From: Anaerolineae bacterium
GTDB lineage: Bacteria; Chloroflexota; Anaerolineae; Anaerolineales; Villigracilaceae
Direction: 5' to 3'
DNA length: 64,000 bases
NCBI GenBank assembly: GCA_017303655.1
Contig: JAFLCE010000004.1
Location: 1-64,000 of the forward strand
A model generated the notes under the pieces. The model did no database searches, was not told the origin of the DNA, and saw only the letters and a list, made by a program, of their open reading frames with translations. Shown piece by piece: positions 42,848-51,730 of this stretch (the first letter of the stretch is position 1; each line of letters begins with the position of its first letter). A program made the translations under genes and the position numbers.

Positions 42848-43945
42848 ATGCTAAACGTTGCCATTGTCCATGAGTGGTTGAGCACCTTCGGCGGAACCGA
42901 GCGCCTACTGGTCGAATCGCGAAAACTTTTTCCAAATGCAGATGTTTTCGCGCTCACGCACTTTCGTAAAAACTTTCAAAACACGGCTCTTGCTGATTTA
43001 ACTACGAAGACAACTTTTTTGCAAAATATCCCCGGAATTGAGCGGCATTATCGCAAGCTTTTGCCGCTCATGCCATTTGCGGTCGAGTCTTTGGATGTCA
43101 GCGCATATAACCTTGTGATCTCCCTCTCGCATGCCGTTGCGCACGGAGTCAAGACTCGCAGTCAGCAAACGCATGTATCCTATATTTCGACGCCCATGCG
43201 TTATGCCTGGCACATGCGGGATGAATATTTGAATCTCCATGGGCTGACCAATCCATTCGTGCGCCTCGCCGCCAACGGGACCTTGAACTTGTTGCGCCAG
43301 TGGGATATTTCTGCGTCTGTGAGGTCTGATTCGTTGGTCGCCAACTCCAAATGGACAGGCACCCACATCAACGAAGCTTGGAGCCGCACCTCTGAGGTTA
43401 TTTACCCGCCTGTCGATGTGGATCGCTTTTCACCTGCTGGTGAGCGGGATGAGTATTATCTACTCGTGTCAAGACTGGTTCCATACAAAATGGGAATTGA
43501 GATCGTAAAAGCGTTCAATGTATTAGGCATGCCATTAGTGATCGTAGGGGATGGTCCTGACCTGCCCGCCATACGCCGGATTGCCAAGGAGAATATCAAA
43601 CTGCTCGGCTATCAACCCGATAGCGTTGTCACCGACTTGATGAATCGCGCCAAAGCCTTTGTGTATATGGCAACCGAAGATTTTGGCATCGCCATGGTCG
43701 AAGCGCAGGCGGCGGGGTGTCCTGTCATTGCATATTACAAGGGCGGTGCATCTGAGATTGTCCGTGATGGAGAAACAGGTCTGCTATTTAAAGAACAGAC
43801 GGCTGAGTCATTAATTGAAGCTACCACACGATTTGAGACGATGAAATTAAACAGCAAAGCCGCATCCAATAATGCGGCTCGCTTTTCAGCAGAACGATTT
43901 CGGCGGGAATTTTCAGACCATATTGAAAAGAACTTGAAACACTAA
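42848..43945 (+). CDS. GT4-family glycosyltransferase (second)
   Basis: A 365-residue GT-B enzyme. The start VAIVHEWLSTFGGTERLL and donor motifs LVSRLVPYKMGIEIVKAFN, LGYQPDSVVTDLMNRAKAFVY, EDFGIAMVEAQAAGCPVIAY and GETGLLF mark the WbaZ/WbuB-like GT4 group, often mannosyl- or related transferases. The specific sugar is unknown. It is transcribed divergently from the ligase gene. Its stop overlaps the convergent LLM gene stop by 4 bp. Confidence 0.9.
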   Translation: MLNVAIVHEWLSTFGGTERLLVESRKLFPNADVFALTHFRKNFQNTALADLTTKTTFLQNIPGIERHYRKLLPLMPFAVESLDVSAYNLVISLSHAVAHGVKTRSQQTHVSYISTPMRYAWHMRDEYLNLHGLTNPFVRLAANGTLNLLRQWDISASVRSDSLVANSKWTGTHINEAWSRTSEVIYPPVDVDRFSPAGERDEYYLLVSRLVPYKMGIEIVKAFNVLGMPLVIVGDGPDLPAIRRIAKENIKLLGYQPDSVVTDLMNRAKAFVYMATEDFGIAMVEAQAAGCPVIAYYKGGASEIVRDGETGLLFKEQTAESLIEATTRFETMKLNSKAASNNAARFSAERFRREFSDHIEKNLKH

Positions 43946-44856
43946 AGCACAGCCTTCGCCAATGCTTCAAGTCCTTTGAGATCGTCTAGATCCAACCATT
44001 GCAGCATGATACGCTGGAGACCACTTTCCTCCAGTTTTTGCAATTGCGCTTTGACCACACTTGCAGACCCGGCGATCATTCCGCGCTGATGCATTTCTTC
44101 GAGAGATCGTCCACGTGCATCCAATTTTTGTTTCAGCGCTGAATCTGTATGACCAAAAAAGCAGCCCGTCATCATGGAGCGGCGCACAGAAGCCAAATCA
44201 CGGTTTTCTTTTTTCAAGGCTTCATCAATTCTCTGGTTTGCCTCTTTGAATTGTTCAGGCGTGAGGAACATGGCATTCCACTCATGTGCAAATCGAGCGA
44301 CCAGCTTCGGGGTGCGACTCCGTCCCACTCCGCCGATCAAGATGCGAGGTCCGCCAGGGCGAAGCGGGCGTGGGAGGAGAGTCGCTTCACGGAGTTGATA
44401 ATACGACCCGTCAAAAGAAAATGGAGAGTCGCTGTTCAAAAGTCCAGTGATGACTTGCAAGCCTTCCTCAAAACGGTCAAAGCGCGGCTTCGCATCCAAC
44501 AGGTCGAACCCAAAGAGGTGATGCTCACGTTCCTGCCAGCCTGCACCGAGACCGAGAGTCAATCGTCCGTTCGATAGATCGTCAACCGCGGAAGCCATGC
44601 GTGCGGTTAATGCGGGGTGACGAAACGAGACCGGCGAAACGAGCGGACCAAACTCGATGCGCTTCGTATTGGACGCCAACCATGTCAGTGAGACCCATAA
44701 CTCGAGCGAGTCTTTGTCAGGCGGGTTCATGTTGGTAAAGTGGTCGGAACGATACAAACCGACAAACCCCAGTTCTTCAACAAGCCGGGCGATAGTTTGC
44801 CAACGCGCCCAGTTCAATCCATTCTGACCTTCAAGCATGATCGCGATCTCAAGCAT
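43942..44856 (-). CDS. LLM-class flavin- or F420-dependent oxidoreductase
   Basis: A 304-residue TIM-barrel oxidoreductase of the luciferase-like class. Visible segments: GLYRSDHFT, FGPLVSPVSFRHPALTARMA, LGLGAGWQEREHH and GPRILIGGVGRSRTPKLVARFAHEWNA. The cofactor is reduced F420 or FMN, which the sequence does not settle. AAAGGAGTTCCC precedes the ATG at 44856. It is probably the last gene of the TetR operon. Confidence 0.86.
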   Translation of the reverse strand: MLEIAIMLEGQNGLNWARWQTIARLVEELGFVGLYRSDHFTNMNPPDKDSLELWVSLTWLASNTKRIEFGPLVSPVSFRHPALTARMASAVDDLSNGRLTLGLGAGWQEREHHLFGFDLLDAKPRFDRFEEGLQVITGLLNSDSPFSFDGSYYQLREATLLPRPLRPGGPRILIGGVGRSRTPKLVARFAHEWNAMFLTPEQFKEANQRIDEALKKENRDLASVRRSMMTGCFFGHTDSALKQKLDARGRSLEEMHQRGMIAGSASVVKAQLQKLEESGLQRIMLQWLDLDDLKGLEALAKAVL

Positions 44857-44919
44857 GGGAACTCCTTTTGCCTGAGTGTACTGCAAAGTCAGATAGATAT
44901 GCCTTTTGTACGGCTGAAA

Positions 44920-45372
44920 TTACCCGACCAAAGGCGGGAGTGCAACTTCTGCAGCACCGCCTTGAGCCTGGATCGCTAAATTTTCAAGAAGTAGTTTTGT
45001 GTCACAGTGAATGCGGATCGAGTCCGCTTTTGCCCACTTCAAGTGGATGATATGGATGCCCAGGTTTGCTCGCTTCTCGCCGTTGAGAAGGGTGTAATGA
45101 TCGTCCCATTCCACTAAGACAGTGGTATCCCAAGGCGTGCCTTGTACTACGATATTCTTGATGTCAAAATGAATATTCGGAAATATTCGGTAAAGTCGTT
45201 TATACCATTTACGCGTGACAGGCAGGGAAGTCCGTAAGCCAGAGAGTGCGTGTTCGCCAATGAACCAGTGTTCAAATGTTGGTGCGAGGCTGGCAAGAAT
45301 CGGTTCGTAATTGCCTTGATTTAGTTGGTTGAAAATCTCGCGCACCTTTGAACGCATAATGGCGTGATACAT
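44920..45372 (-). CDS. SnoaL-like / nuclear transport factor 2-fold protein
   Basis: A 150-residue protein with the NTF2-like cone fold: N-terminal helices (VREIFNQLNQGNYEPILASLAP), a hydrophobic pocket and C-terminal strands. SnoaL-like proteins bind or isomerise small polyketide-like or aromatic molecules. No catalytic residues can be assigned. I set the start at the ATG at 45372, just after the upstream stop. It belongs to the tightly packed TetR operon. Confidence 0.7.
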   Translation of the reverse strand: MYHAIMRSKVREIFNQLNQGNYEPILASLAPTFEHWFIGEHALSGLRTSLPVTRKWYKRLYRIFPNIHFDIKNIVVQGTPWDTTVLVEWDDHYTLLNGEKRANLGIHIIHLKWAKADSIRIHCDTKLLLENLAIQAQGGAAEVALPPLVG

Positions 45373-45374
45373 AC

Positions 45375-45830
45375 TTACATTCCGAGTCCGCGTGCCATGG
45401 CTGGGGCAGCAAAAAGAATCAAAATCAGACCGATGATTTCCAACCATAGCAAGAGGCGAATGTTCTTATACTCAGCGTCGGGAATCTCAGGCGACTTGTT
45501 TGCTTCCAGCACCGGATTCCACTTGATATAACGAATGGTGGGATAAATCGACAACAAGCCGATAATCACAAACAGCACTATTTTTGTCCAAAAGAGGTGA
45601 TTGGCAAAATAATAGGGTGAGCCTTTCTCAAAAAAGTACACGCGCAAGAAACCTGCGACTAGGACCAAACCAGCCGCAATGCCATACGCCAAATCAACGC
45701 GCTGAATATTGCGTGCTTCAGCAACAGTCAAATTCTTGCGATACGCTACGAACTCATACACTAAACAAGCCGCAACCGTGAAGGCAGCGATGTGATGCAA
45801 GCTTGCCATGATCGAATTTATGATAGCCAT
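45375..45830 (-). CDS. DUF2214-like four-helix membrane protein
   Basis: A 151-residue protein with four transmembrane helices and conserved charged residues at their ends (SIMASLHHIAAF; RVDLAYGIAAGLVLVAGFLRVYFFEKG; FWTKIVLFVIIGLLSIYPTIRYIKW). It matches the DUF2214 membrane family of unknown function. It may be a small redox or transport partner. It lies within the TetR-headed operon. Confidence 0.75.
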   Translation of the reverse strand: MAIINSIMASLHHIAAFTVAACLVYEFVAYRKNLTVAEARNIQRVDLAYGIAAGLVLVAGFLRVYFFEKGSPYYFANHLFWTKIVLFVIIGLLSIYPTIRYIKWNPVLEANKSPEIPDAEYKNIRLLLWLEIIGLILILFAAPAMARGLGM

Positions 45831-45854
45831 ATAAATCTCCTTTAATTTATTTGA

Positions 45855-46805
45855 TTATTTTTTCTCGGGGTGACTCTTATACCAAGCCACGGTCTCTTTG
45901 ATGGCATCCTTCATTGGCGTGGCTTTCATGCCAAAGGCATTCTCGAAACGGCTCGAGTCCACGATGAAGGGCTGCTCAAATTCATACATCATTTCAACGG
46001 TTTCTTTGGCTTCAGGAATAAATAAACCACCAATCCACATCATCGTTTTGCCCATTGCGCTGAACTTCGGCTCAATGCCCATCTCGGCGGCGATCATGGT
46101 CAACATTTCTCGCTGGGTGATTTTCGGGTTGTCATTTGGCACGTGCCAAGGCTTGCCATCCGCTTCATCGCGTTCGCCAAGGATGACCAGCGCCTTCCCG
46201 AAGTCTGGGATGTAGGTGTGTGTATGCGGGATATCGACGTTACCAACCAGACCAGCGGCTTTCCCGTGCAATAATGGATAAAACGTGCGCTCGCCCATTG
46301 CAGCTGTTGGCAGCCCCCATGGACCAAAGAAATCAGACCCACGCGCAGACGTCACGAGCAGCTTGCCGGCGCGATGTGCCTCGAAGGCGGCATTGCTGAT
46401 CTCACTGCGTACCTTGCCTTTACGTGTATGCGCGTTGTGCGGAAAGTCCTCGGTCTGCGGCTTGCCGTTTGTCTCGCCATACATGTACAAATTTTCAACC
46501 AACACCAATTTGGCATTACTTCCGGTCAACCCATCAATGATGGATTTTTGCAGGGAAGGGAATTTTTCGGGCCATTCAGTGTATTCCGGCTGTGAGGCTT
46601 GATAGACCACCTTGGCACCCCGCGTCACTTCTTTAACCTTAGTCGGATCGAACACATCTGACGCCACTACCTCCGCCCCGGCAGGGGCTTCGTCCATTTT
46701 GCCCGAGCGATTCACCATGCGGACAGATTCTCCGCGCTTGATGAGTTCGTTCATAATGGCGCGACCGATCGCACCCGTTCCTAAAACTACATGATTTATA
46801 GTCAT
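45855..46805 (-). CDS. NAD(P)-dependent epimerase/reductase (SDR, extended type)
   Basis: A 316-residue Rossmann-fold enzyme. The nucleotide-binding motif is VVLGTGAIGRAIMNEL (GxGxxG), followed by MVNRSG, and ENLYMYG, the tyrosine region of an extended SDR. It is closest to NAD-dependent epimerase/dehydratase or NmrA-like proteins. The substrate is unknown. AAAGGAAAATAGA precedes the ATG. It belongs to the TetR operon. Confidence 0.83.
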   Translation of the reverse strand: MTINHVVLGTGAIGRAIMNELIKRGESVRMVNRSGKMDEAPAGAEVVASDVFDPTKVKEVTRGAKVVYQASQPEYTEWPEKFPSLQKSIIDGLTGSNAKLVLVENLYMYGETNGKPQTEDFPHNAHTRKGKVRSEISNAAFEAHRAGKLLVTSARGSDFFGPWGLPTAAMGERTFYPLLHGKAAGLVGNVDIPHTHTYIPDFGKALVILGERDEADGKPWHVPNDNPKITQREMLTMIAAEMGIEPKFSAMGKTMMWIGGLFIPEAKETVEMMYEFEQPFIVDSSRFENAFGMKATPMKDAIKETVAWYKSHPEKK

Positions 46806-46816
46806 TCTATTTTCCT

Positions 46817-47668
46817 TTATCTCAACCAATCCAAAATGATCTTATTAACTTCATCAGGCTTTTCCTGATGCACAAAATGATCCGCATCCAACATCACGGT
46901 CTTCGGCTCATGCTTGAGCCAGCGCGCATTATGTTCATGACCCGACGCCAGTAAAAATCTATCGCGCTTGCCATGAATGACCAATGTTGGCGCTTCAATG
47001 ATCGGCAGGGTTTCATCCAACGCATACGGCTCACGCGGATAATTCAACTGATAGAACGAAGTAATTGCATCAGGGTCCGTGCCGCGATCTGCGCTCCAAT
47101 ATAGAGGCAGCGCAGGCATATCCATCAACAACCCGATCTGCCAGGGGCGAAACATTGGGCGCGCATTCTCAACTTGCATCTTGCGCGCATACTCACTCGC
47201 CTCGTGCTGTACGCCATGTTCTGCCAACTCTTCACGCATCGCATTGGGATGTGGAACGCTCAGGATGACAAGCTGACTCGTTAACTCGGAATGTTGCGCC
47301 GCGAAATGCCACGCCGTCCATGCCCCCGCATCATGACCGACGATCACAGCCTGCTCCCGTCCGAGATGCTTGATCAACGCCACGACATCTTCCACCAACT
47401 TCTCAACCCGATAACCATCCTTGGTTTGCGGCTTGCCTGATTCATTAAATCCGCGCTGGTCGATTGCTACCACCTGATAATTCGCAGACAATGCCTCAAT
47501 CTGATGACGCCACGAATACCAAAACTCAGGAATGCCGTGAATCAAGACCACCAGCGGACCTTCTCCTAGCGTGACGTAATGCAAGCGAATGCCGTCATTC
47601 TCGAAGAAACCATCCTGAACGCGTTTGGCAACAGGGTGGGCAAACGCCCAATTTTTTGTACGATTCAT
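46817..47668 (-). CDS. Alpha/beta hydrolase, epoxide-hydrolase-like
   Basis: A 283-residue hydrolase. The HGIPEFW motif (44-50) matches the oxyanion loop of epoxide hydrolases, and the nucleophile position is D113 in GHDAGAW, so an aspartate rather than serine attacks, as in epoxide hydrolases and haloalkane dehalogenases. Candidate catalytic His lies in DADHFVHQEKP near the C-terminus. It is cytosolic and would open epoxides or release halide. It belongs to the TetR operon. Confidence 0.86.
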   Translation of the reverse strand: MNRTKNWAFAHPVAKRVQDGFFENDGIRLHYVTLGEGPLVVLIHGIPEFWYSWRHQIEALSANYQVVAIDQRGFNESGKPQTKDGYRVEKLVEDVVALIKHLGREQAVIVGHDAGAWTAWHFAAQHSELTSQLVILSVPHPNAMREELAEHGVQHEASEYARKMQVENARPMFRPWQIGLLMDMPALPLYWSADRGTDPDAITSFYQLNYPREPYALDETLPIIEAPTLVIHGKRDRFLLASGHEHNARWLKHEPKTVMLDADHFVHQEKPDEVNKIILDWLR

Positions 47669-47681
47669 CTGCTGTGTCTCT

Positions 47682-48116
47682 TTACACGGGCGGAGCGGGC
47701 ATTTTGAAACCCGATTGCATCATCTCAGGCGCAGTATGTCCAGCCGTCTGCAACGTAGAAGGATGCTTAACCTTGGATAACTTGCCATTGATCAACATCT
47801 GTTGATGAGCTTCTTCCCAAGTCGGCAGTTGCGTGTCAGCCTGCTGCCAGCGAGCCACAGAAGCCTCATTGCAAATTTCAGAAAGAAGACGCATGGCGAT
47901 CTGATGCGCCCCAGAACTGCGATATTCTTTCATCTTTGCTTCGTCTGCCCAAATAGTTTTCGTCCACACAACATTATTTTTCTCAAAACGGGTTTCCACG
48001 CCCTGCACGCCGTCGGCTTTTTGAGCCTGGGTCATGGTACGCATGGCATGCAGCATGAAGAGCGGCATATAGAAAATGGAACGAACTCGAAGACGGGTAA
48101 TGGATACGGTATACAT
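47682..48116 (-). CDS. Dimeric alpha/beta-barrel protein (DUF3291-like)
   Basis: A 144-residue protein with a ferredoxin-like alpha/beta barrel pattern (VSITRLRVRSIFYMPLFM; NNVVWTKTIWADEAKMKEYRSSGAH). Similar proteins are annotated as DUF3291 or antibiotic-biosynthesis monooxygenase-like. No cofactor site is visible. It belongs to the TetR operon and could act on the same small molecule as its neighbours. Confidence 0.65.
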   Translation of the reverse strand: MYTVSITRLRVRSIFYMPLFMLHAMRTMTQAQKADGVQGVETRFEKNNVVWTKTIWADEAKMKEYRSSGAHQIAMRLLSEICNEASVARWQQADTQLPTWEEAHQQMLINGKLSKVKHPSTLQTAGHTAPEMMQSGFKMPAPPV

Positions 48117-48128
48117 TTCTAAACTCCT

Positions 48129-49436
48129 TTAGTTTGAATCTTTTTGATAAGGTGTGGCTCGAATTTTTTTCTCGGCACCGAATTTTTTTGCTGCCTGATT
48201 CCAGCCGAAGCCGCCCATCACTTTATATAACCAAGCAGGGATGATCGGTCTTGCCAACAGGTTACGAGCAGATTGCGGGATGGGCTTGCCCTGCAATAGT
48301 GATTCGGCTGCCAACTCGAGCGATTTCTTGATGGGAATTGCGCGTCCGCCTAAATCTCGGAGCGGGGTGCCATGAACGATGCCTTCTCCTGCACCAAGAG
48401 CAAGACCGCCTAGCCAGCCTAAACCGTTCTGGCGGGCAAACTCTGCACAAATGGCAAGAGCGTTGTCAGTGTGATGTGCCTCAGGGAAGCCGCAGTTAGC
48501 AATGGCGGCAAAACGCGCTGAAGTGGGATTTGTCTTGCGATGAATAGCGATCCGTTCCAACAGGGTGATGACCGGTGCGGGAAGTGTATCCACATAGAGA
48601 GGAAAAGCGAGTACGACAAGGTCGGCTGAGTCGAGTTCCGCAAACAGCTTGTCCATTTTGGCGGGTGAATTAAGTATGGTGTAGATATGAAAAGTCTGGA
48701 TCTCAACACCACGTTGGTTCAACTGTTCAAAGAGATACTCCCCCAATGAAGCAGAGGTGCTTTTCTTCGTGCGCGGACTTCCAACCAATAGAACGGCGCG
48801 TTTGATAGGAGCGGCAACAGTGGAAGAAAAAGTTGGATAAGGCAGAGCAGGCACGGGCGAGGAGGAAGCGTGGGCAATCGCATCGAGCCAGGATTCGGCT
48901 TGGGAGGTCAGATCAGAGTCTGAGGGTTGACCGGTTACCAATCCTGTCACTGTAGTTTTTGAATTCATGTTGATGGACATGCGCTGGACAAGATGGCGAA
49001 AGATGACTTCAGTTTGCGCGTCGGGTTCGTCCATCCACCCGACGACGAGGATATTGGGATAGCGGTCGTAACGAGCTTGGTGATGAGTTTCGCCGTGAAT
49101 GGATTTGAAAAATGGAGCGATGTTCTGGATTTGGTGATCGACCATGCGTTTGAGGGCGGAGGAATAACCGCCAAACGTGACCGGGGTGAGATAGATGACG
49201 AGGTCACTTTGGATGATCTGTTCGGCAATGATGCGATTGTCATCGTCGGTATTGCATACGCCAGGTGATTTCACCCAGCAGAAAAAATCTCCGGCACAAT
49301 TGCCGATCTTTTGTTCGCGCAAGACAATCGTTTGAGCATCCCAAGCGCGCTTGTTTAGGCTGGCTTCGAGGCTGGCAACCACCCGCCTACTGAGAGCATC
49401 ATTGGCATGGGAACCATCAAGGATGAGCGTTTTCAT
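48129..49436 (-). CDS. Tandem flavodoxin-fold FMN reductase fusion
   Basis: A 435-residue protein. Residues about 1-190 form an NADPH-dependent FMN reductase-like domain (MKTLILDGSHANDALSRRVV; LTPVTFGGYSSALKRMVDH), and residues about 215-400 form a second flavodoxin-like domain (AVLLVGSPRTKKSTSASLGEYL; LVVLAFPLYVDTLPAPVITLLE). Both FMN phosphate loops look intact. Single-domain proteins are the rule, so the double domain is unusual. It lies directly after tetR. Confidence 0.8.
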   Translation of the reverse strand: MKTLILDGSHANDALSRRVVASLEASLNKRAWDAQTIVLREQKIGNCAGDFFCWVKSPGVCNTDDDNRIIAEQIIQSDLVIYLTPVTFGGYSSALKRMVDHQIQNIAPFFKSIHGETHHQARYDRYPNILVVGWMDEPDAQTEVIFRHLVQRMSINMNSKTTVTGLVTGQPSDSDLTSQAESWLDAIAHASSSPVPALPYPTFSSTVAAPIKRAVLLVGSPRTKKSTSASLGEYLFEQLNQRGVEIQTFHIYTILNSPAKMDKLFAELDSADLVVLAFPLYVDTLPAPVITLLERIAIHRKTNPTSARFAAIANCGFPEAHHTDNALAICAEFARQNGLGWLGGLALGAGEGIVHGTPLRDLGGRAIPIKKSLELAAESLLQGKPIPQSARNLLARPIIPAWLYKVMGGFGWNQAAKKFGAEKKIRATPYQKDSN

Positions 49437-49438
49437 GT

Positions 49439-50128
49439 TTACTCCTTTATGAATTGTTTTTCAATGGATGCGATTTCGTAGGCGTAAAGCGCGGAACCGT
49501 CTACGCCGAAGGGCGGCATATTGCCAGAAACTTCCAGTGAAACCAACCCATGCACACGGCTCCAGATGATCATGGCAACAGAAAGAGAGAAGATTTCATA
49601 ATCGCCAGCGAAGCCGCGCCAAACATCAAACATCGGTTCATAACCAGGTTGGATCGAGGGGAAATTTTCTGCTTGCAATTTGTTGGCTATCCGCAATTCA
49701 TCAATAACGCTGACGAGAGCACTCAATGAGCGTGCGGCAGAGGGCAAGACTTCCCTCATCGGCGCTTGATAGTTGGGAATGGGCGTGCCAAAGATCAACT
49801 GATAGCGTTGTGGATAATCCAATGCCCATTGTCGGTAGGCAAAGCCAATTGCACGCAAACGCCCCACCAGGTCATCCCCTGTCTGAGCGTCGCGTGAGGC
49901 GATCTGGTAATCTCCAAAAGAAGTGTAGGCATCGATAATCAGGGCGGTGACGAGCGCATCGCGGTCTGGGAAGTAGTTGTAGATGGCAGGTGCGGTGATC
50001 TTCAATTCACGCGCAATGGCACGCAACGAAAGTGTGGACGCTCCGGTTTCGGCAATCTGTTTCCACGCCATGTCTTTGATGGCTTCTTGTAGATTGGGGA
50101 TCTGAGTTTTTTTGCTGGGTCTGACCAT
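49439..50128 (-). CDS. TetR-family transcriptional regulator
   Basis: A 229-residue regulator. The N-terminal helix-turn-helix is LSLRAIARELKITAPAIYNYFPDRDALVTAL, broken here as LSLRAIARELKI and TAPAIYNYFPDRDALV, followed by a helical ligand-binding domain of the WHG type. It heads the minus-strand operon 43942-50128, and direct repeats upstream look like its operator. It probably represses its own operon until a hydrophobic or electrophilic compound binds, which is inference. Confidence 0.9.
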   Translation of the reverse strand: MVRPSKKTQIPNLQEAIKDMAWKQIAETGASTLSLRAIARELKITAPAIYNYFPDRDALVTALIIDAYTSFGDYQIASRDAQTGDDLVGRLRAIGFAYRQWALDYPQRYQLIFGTPIPNYQAPMREVLPSAARSLSALVSVIDELRIANKLQAENFPSIQPGYEPMFDVWRGFAGDYEIFSLSVAMIIWSRVHGLVSLEVSGNMPPFGVDGSALYAYEIASIEKQFIKE

Positions 50129-50146
50129 TTTGGCTCCTGTTTTATC

Positions 50147-50179
50147 TTACAGTGTAAATATACAGTGTTTATTTACTGT
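50147..50179. promoter_or_regulatory. Candidate TetR operator, 13-bp direct repeats
   Basis: TACAGTGT occurs twice with 13-bp spacing (50148 and 50161) and a partial third unit, TACTGT, follows at 50174. The set also contains ACAGT-N8-ACTGT. It lies 19 bp upstream of the tetR start, in the 167-bp divergent gap 50129-50295. Confidence 0.6.
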
Positions 50180-50237
50180 TGTCAAGTAGATAAAATGAGA
50201 AGAAAGGATCAATTTCCAAAATTGGTGTAAAAAGGTA

Positions 50238-50267
50238 TTGACTTAATGTATGTTATAGCTTACATTA
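50238..50267 (+). promoter_or_regulatory. Promoter with overlapping inverted repeat
   Basis: TTGACT (50238-50243) and TACATT (50261-50266) are 17 bp apart. TAATGTA (50244-50250) and TACATTA (50261-50267) form a 7-bp inverted repeat across the spacer and -10. This looks like the operator of the plus-strand operon, perhaps bound by the XRE protein encoded at 50750. Confidence 0.6.
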
Positions 50268-50295
50268 TGAATACTAAAGCATACAGGAGTAAAAA

Positions 50296-50748
50296 ATGTC
50301 CTACCAAGAGAAAAACATCACCGTGTCGCTAGTCAGCCATTTATTCATCATGGTCTACTATCTGGTCAACCTATTCCCCATCATTCAATCGGGCGAGTGG
50401 ATCGCGAGTACGTTATACGGCTTATGGGCAATTGTGATCGGCGCCAATATCCTTGTGACCATCATCGGCAGTATCTTGACGAATATCCTGCTTACCATCG
50501 TTGAATCTATTCGGTCGCAGAAATATGAAGACCCGCGCTTCATCACAGATGAACGTGACAACTTGATCGAGCTAAAAGGCGTCCGCGTTTCATACATCAT
50601 TTTTTCAGTCGGTGTGCTGATCTCTATCTTTGCCTTCATTTTCGGTCAACCCGCTCTGATGATGATCAGCTTGATCTTCGTCTTCAGCATCCTCGCTGAG
50701 ATCGTCGGGGATATTGCCCAGATCACTCTCTACCGTCGAGGGCTGTGA
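50296..50748 (+). CDS. Four-helix membrane protein, XRE-operon-associated
   Basis: A 150-residue membrane protein with four helices and a charged cytoplasmic loop in the middle ([23 protein letters not shown]). The loop motif DERDNLIE is typical of small membrane proteins encoded beside XRE regulators (DUF2178-like). Function unknown. TACAGGAG at 50282-50289 precedes the ATG. It overlaps the XRE start in a TGACATG arrangement, so the regulator and membrane protein are co-translated. Confidence 0.75.
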   Translation: MSYQEKNITVSLVSHLFIMVYYLVNLFPIIQSGEWIASTLYGLWAIVIGANILVTIIGSILTNILLTIVESIRSQKYEDPRFITDERDNLIELKGVRVSYIIFSVGVLISIFAFIFGQPALMMISLIFVFSILAEIVGDIAQITLYRRGL

Positions 50749-50749
50749 C

Positions 50750-50977
50750 ATGGAGAAGCGACAAGTCCGCAACAACATCCGCAAATTGCGTTTCAGTAAC
50801 AACGAAATGACCCAAGAGCAACTGGCGGAAAAAGCAGGTGTGACGCGCCAAACCATCATCGCGCTTGAAGGTGGTAAGTATGCCCCCTCTCTGGAATTGG
50901 CGTTCCGTATTGCACTCGCATTCGGTGTGCCCCTACAAGAAGTATTTTCATATGAACTGGAAGGAGATACAAAATGA
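50750..50977 (+). CDS. Small XRE-family DNA-binding regulator
   Basis: A 75-residue Cro/C1-type helix-turn-helix protein: [20 protein letters not shown] followed by [19 protein letters not shown]. It has no effector domain. I chose the ATG at 50750, since the upstream alternative lies inside the neighbouring gene without added homology. It probably binds the inverted repeat at 50244-50267 and controls this operon. Confidence 0.88.
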   Translation: MEKRQVRNNIRKLRFSNNEMTQEQLAEKAGVTRQTIIALEGGKYAPSLELAFRIALAFGVPLQEVFSYELEGDTK

Positions 50978-51663
50978 ACACGAGCAAAAAAACCGCCGTA
51001 ATCGTAGGGATATTATTTCTCACCGCCATGATAGCGAGCCTTGTGGGCGGTGGTTTAGTGGAGTCGGTGCTATCTGCACCCAATACCTTCACTTCTATTC
51101 TTGAAAATGAAACTTTGTTGGTGGTTGGGGTGCTGCTCGAATTGGTCAATGCGATTGCCGTGATTGGAATTGGCTCCCTGATGTTTATGATATTGAAGCG
51201 ACAAAATGAAACCCTTGCGACTGGCTACCTCAGCCTTCGAATTGTAGAAGCGGTATTTTGCAGTGTGATTGTTATCAGTCCGTTATCGCTGATCAGATTT
51301 AGCCAGGCGTATTCAAGCGCTGGGGCGATTGGAGCAGATATTCAAATGGCAAGAGTATTGTCCATTGCAGAACGTGCGAGCGTGACCAACCTCTTGATTC
51401 CCGTCTTCTTTTGCCTGGGAGCCTTTTTGCTCTACACGTTGCTTTATCAATCAAAACTCTTGCCGCGCTTTATATCGGTCTGGGGCGGCGTTGCCACAGT
51501 GTTGATTCTGACATTGAATTTGCTATCCATATTCGGCTTGGAAATCGGAATAGGTATAAGTTTGATGTTTGCGCTGCCTATGATCTTAAATGAAATCTTC
51601 ATGGGCATCTGGCTGATCGTGAAAGGCTTCAATCCGCCCGCGGGGTTGCCGAGTCCGTTATAA
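50974..51663 (+). CDS. DUF4386-like membrane protein
   Basis: A 229-residue protein with six hydrophobic helices, matching the DUF4386 pattern ([61 protein letters not shown]). Family function is unknown. It starts in an ATGA overlap with the XRE gene. Confidence 0.8.
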   Translation: MNTSKKTAVIVGILFLTAMIASLVGGGLVESVLSAPNTFTSILENETLLVVGVLLELVNAIAVIGIGSLMFMILKRQNETLATGYLSLRIVEAVFCSVIVISPLSLIRFSQAYSSAGAIGADIQMARVLSIAERASVTNLLIPVFFCLGAFLLYTLLYQSKLLPRFISVWGGVATVLILTLNLLSIFGLEIGIGISLMFALPMILNEIFMGIWLIVKGFNPPAGLPSPL

Positions 51664-51730
51664 CGGAAGAAATGCTGTGCTCGAAGCATGGCGATAATAA
51701 TCTTACAAGAAATCAAACAAGGAAAATACA

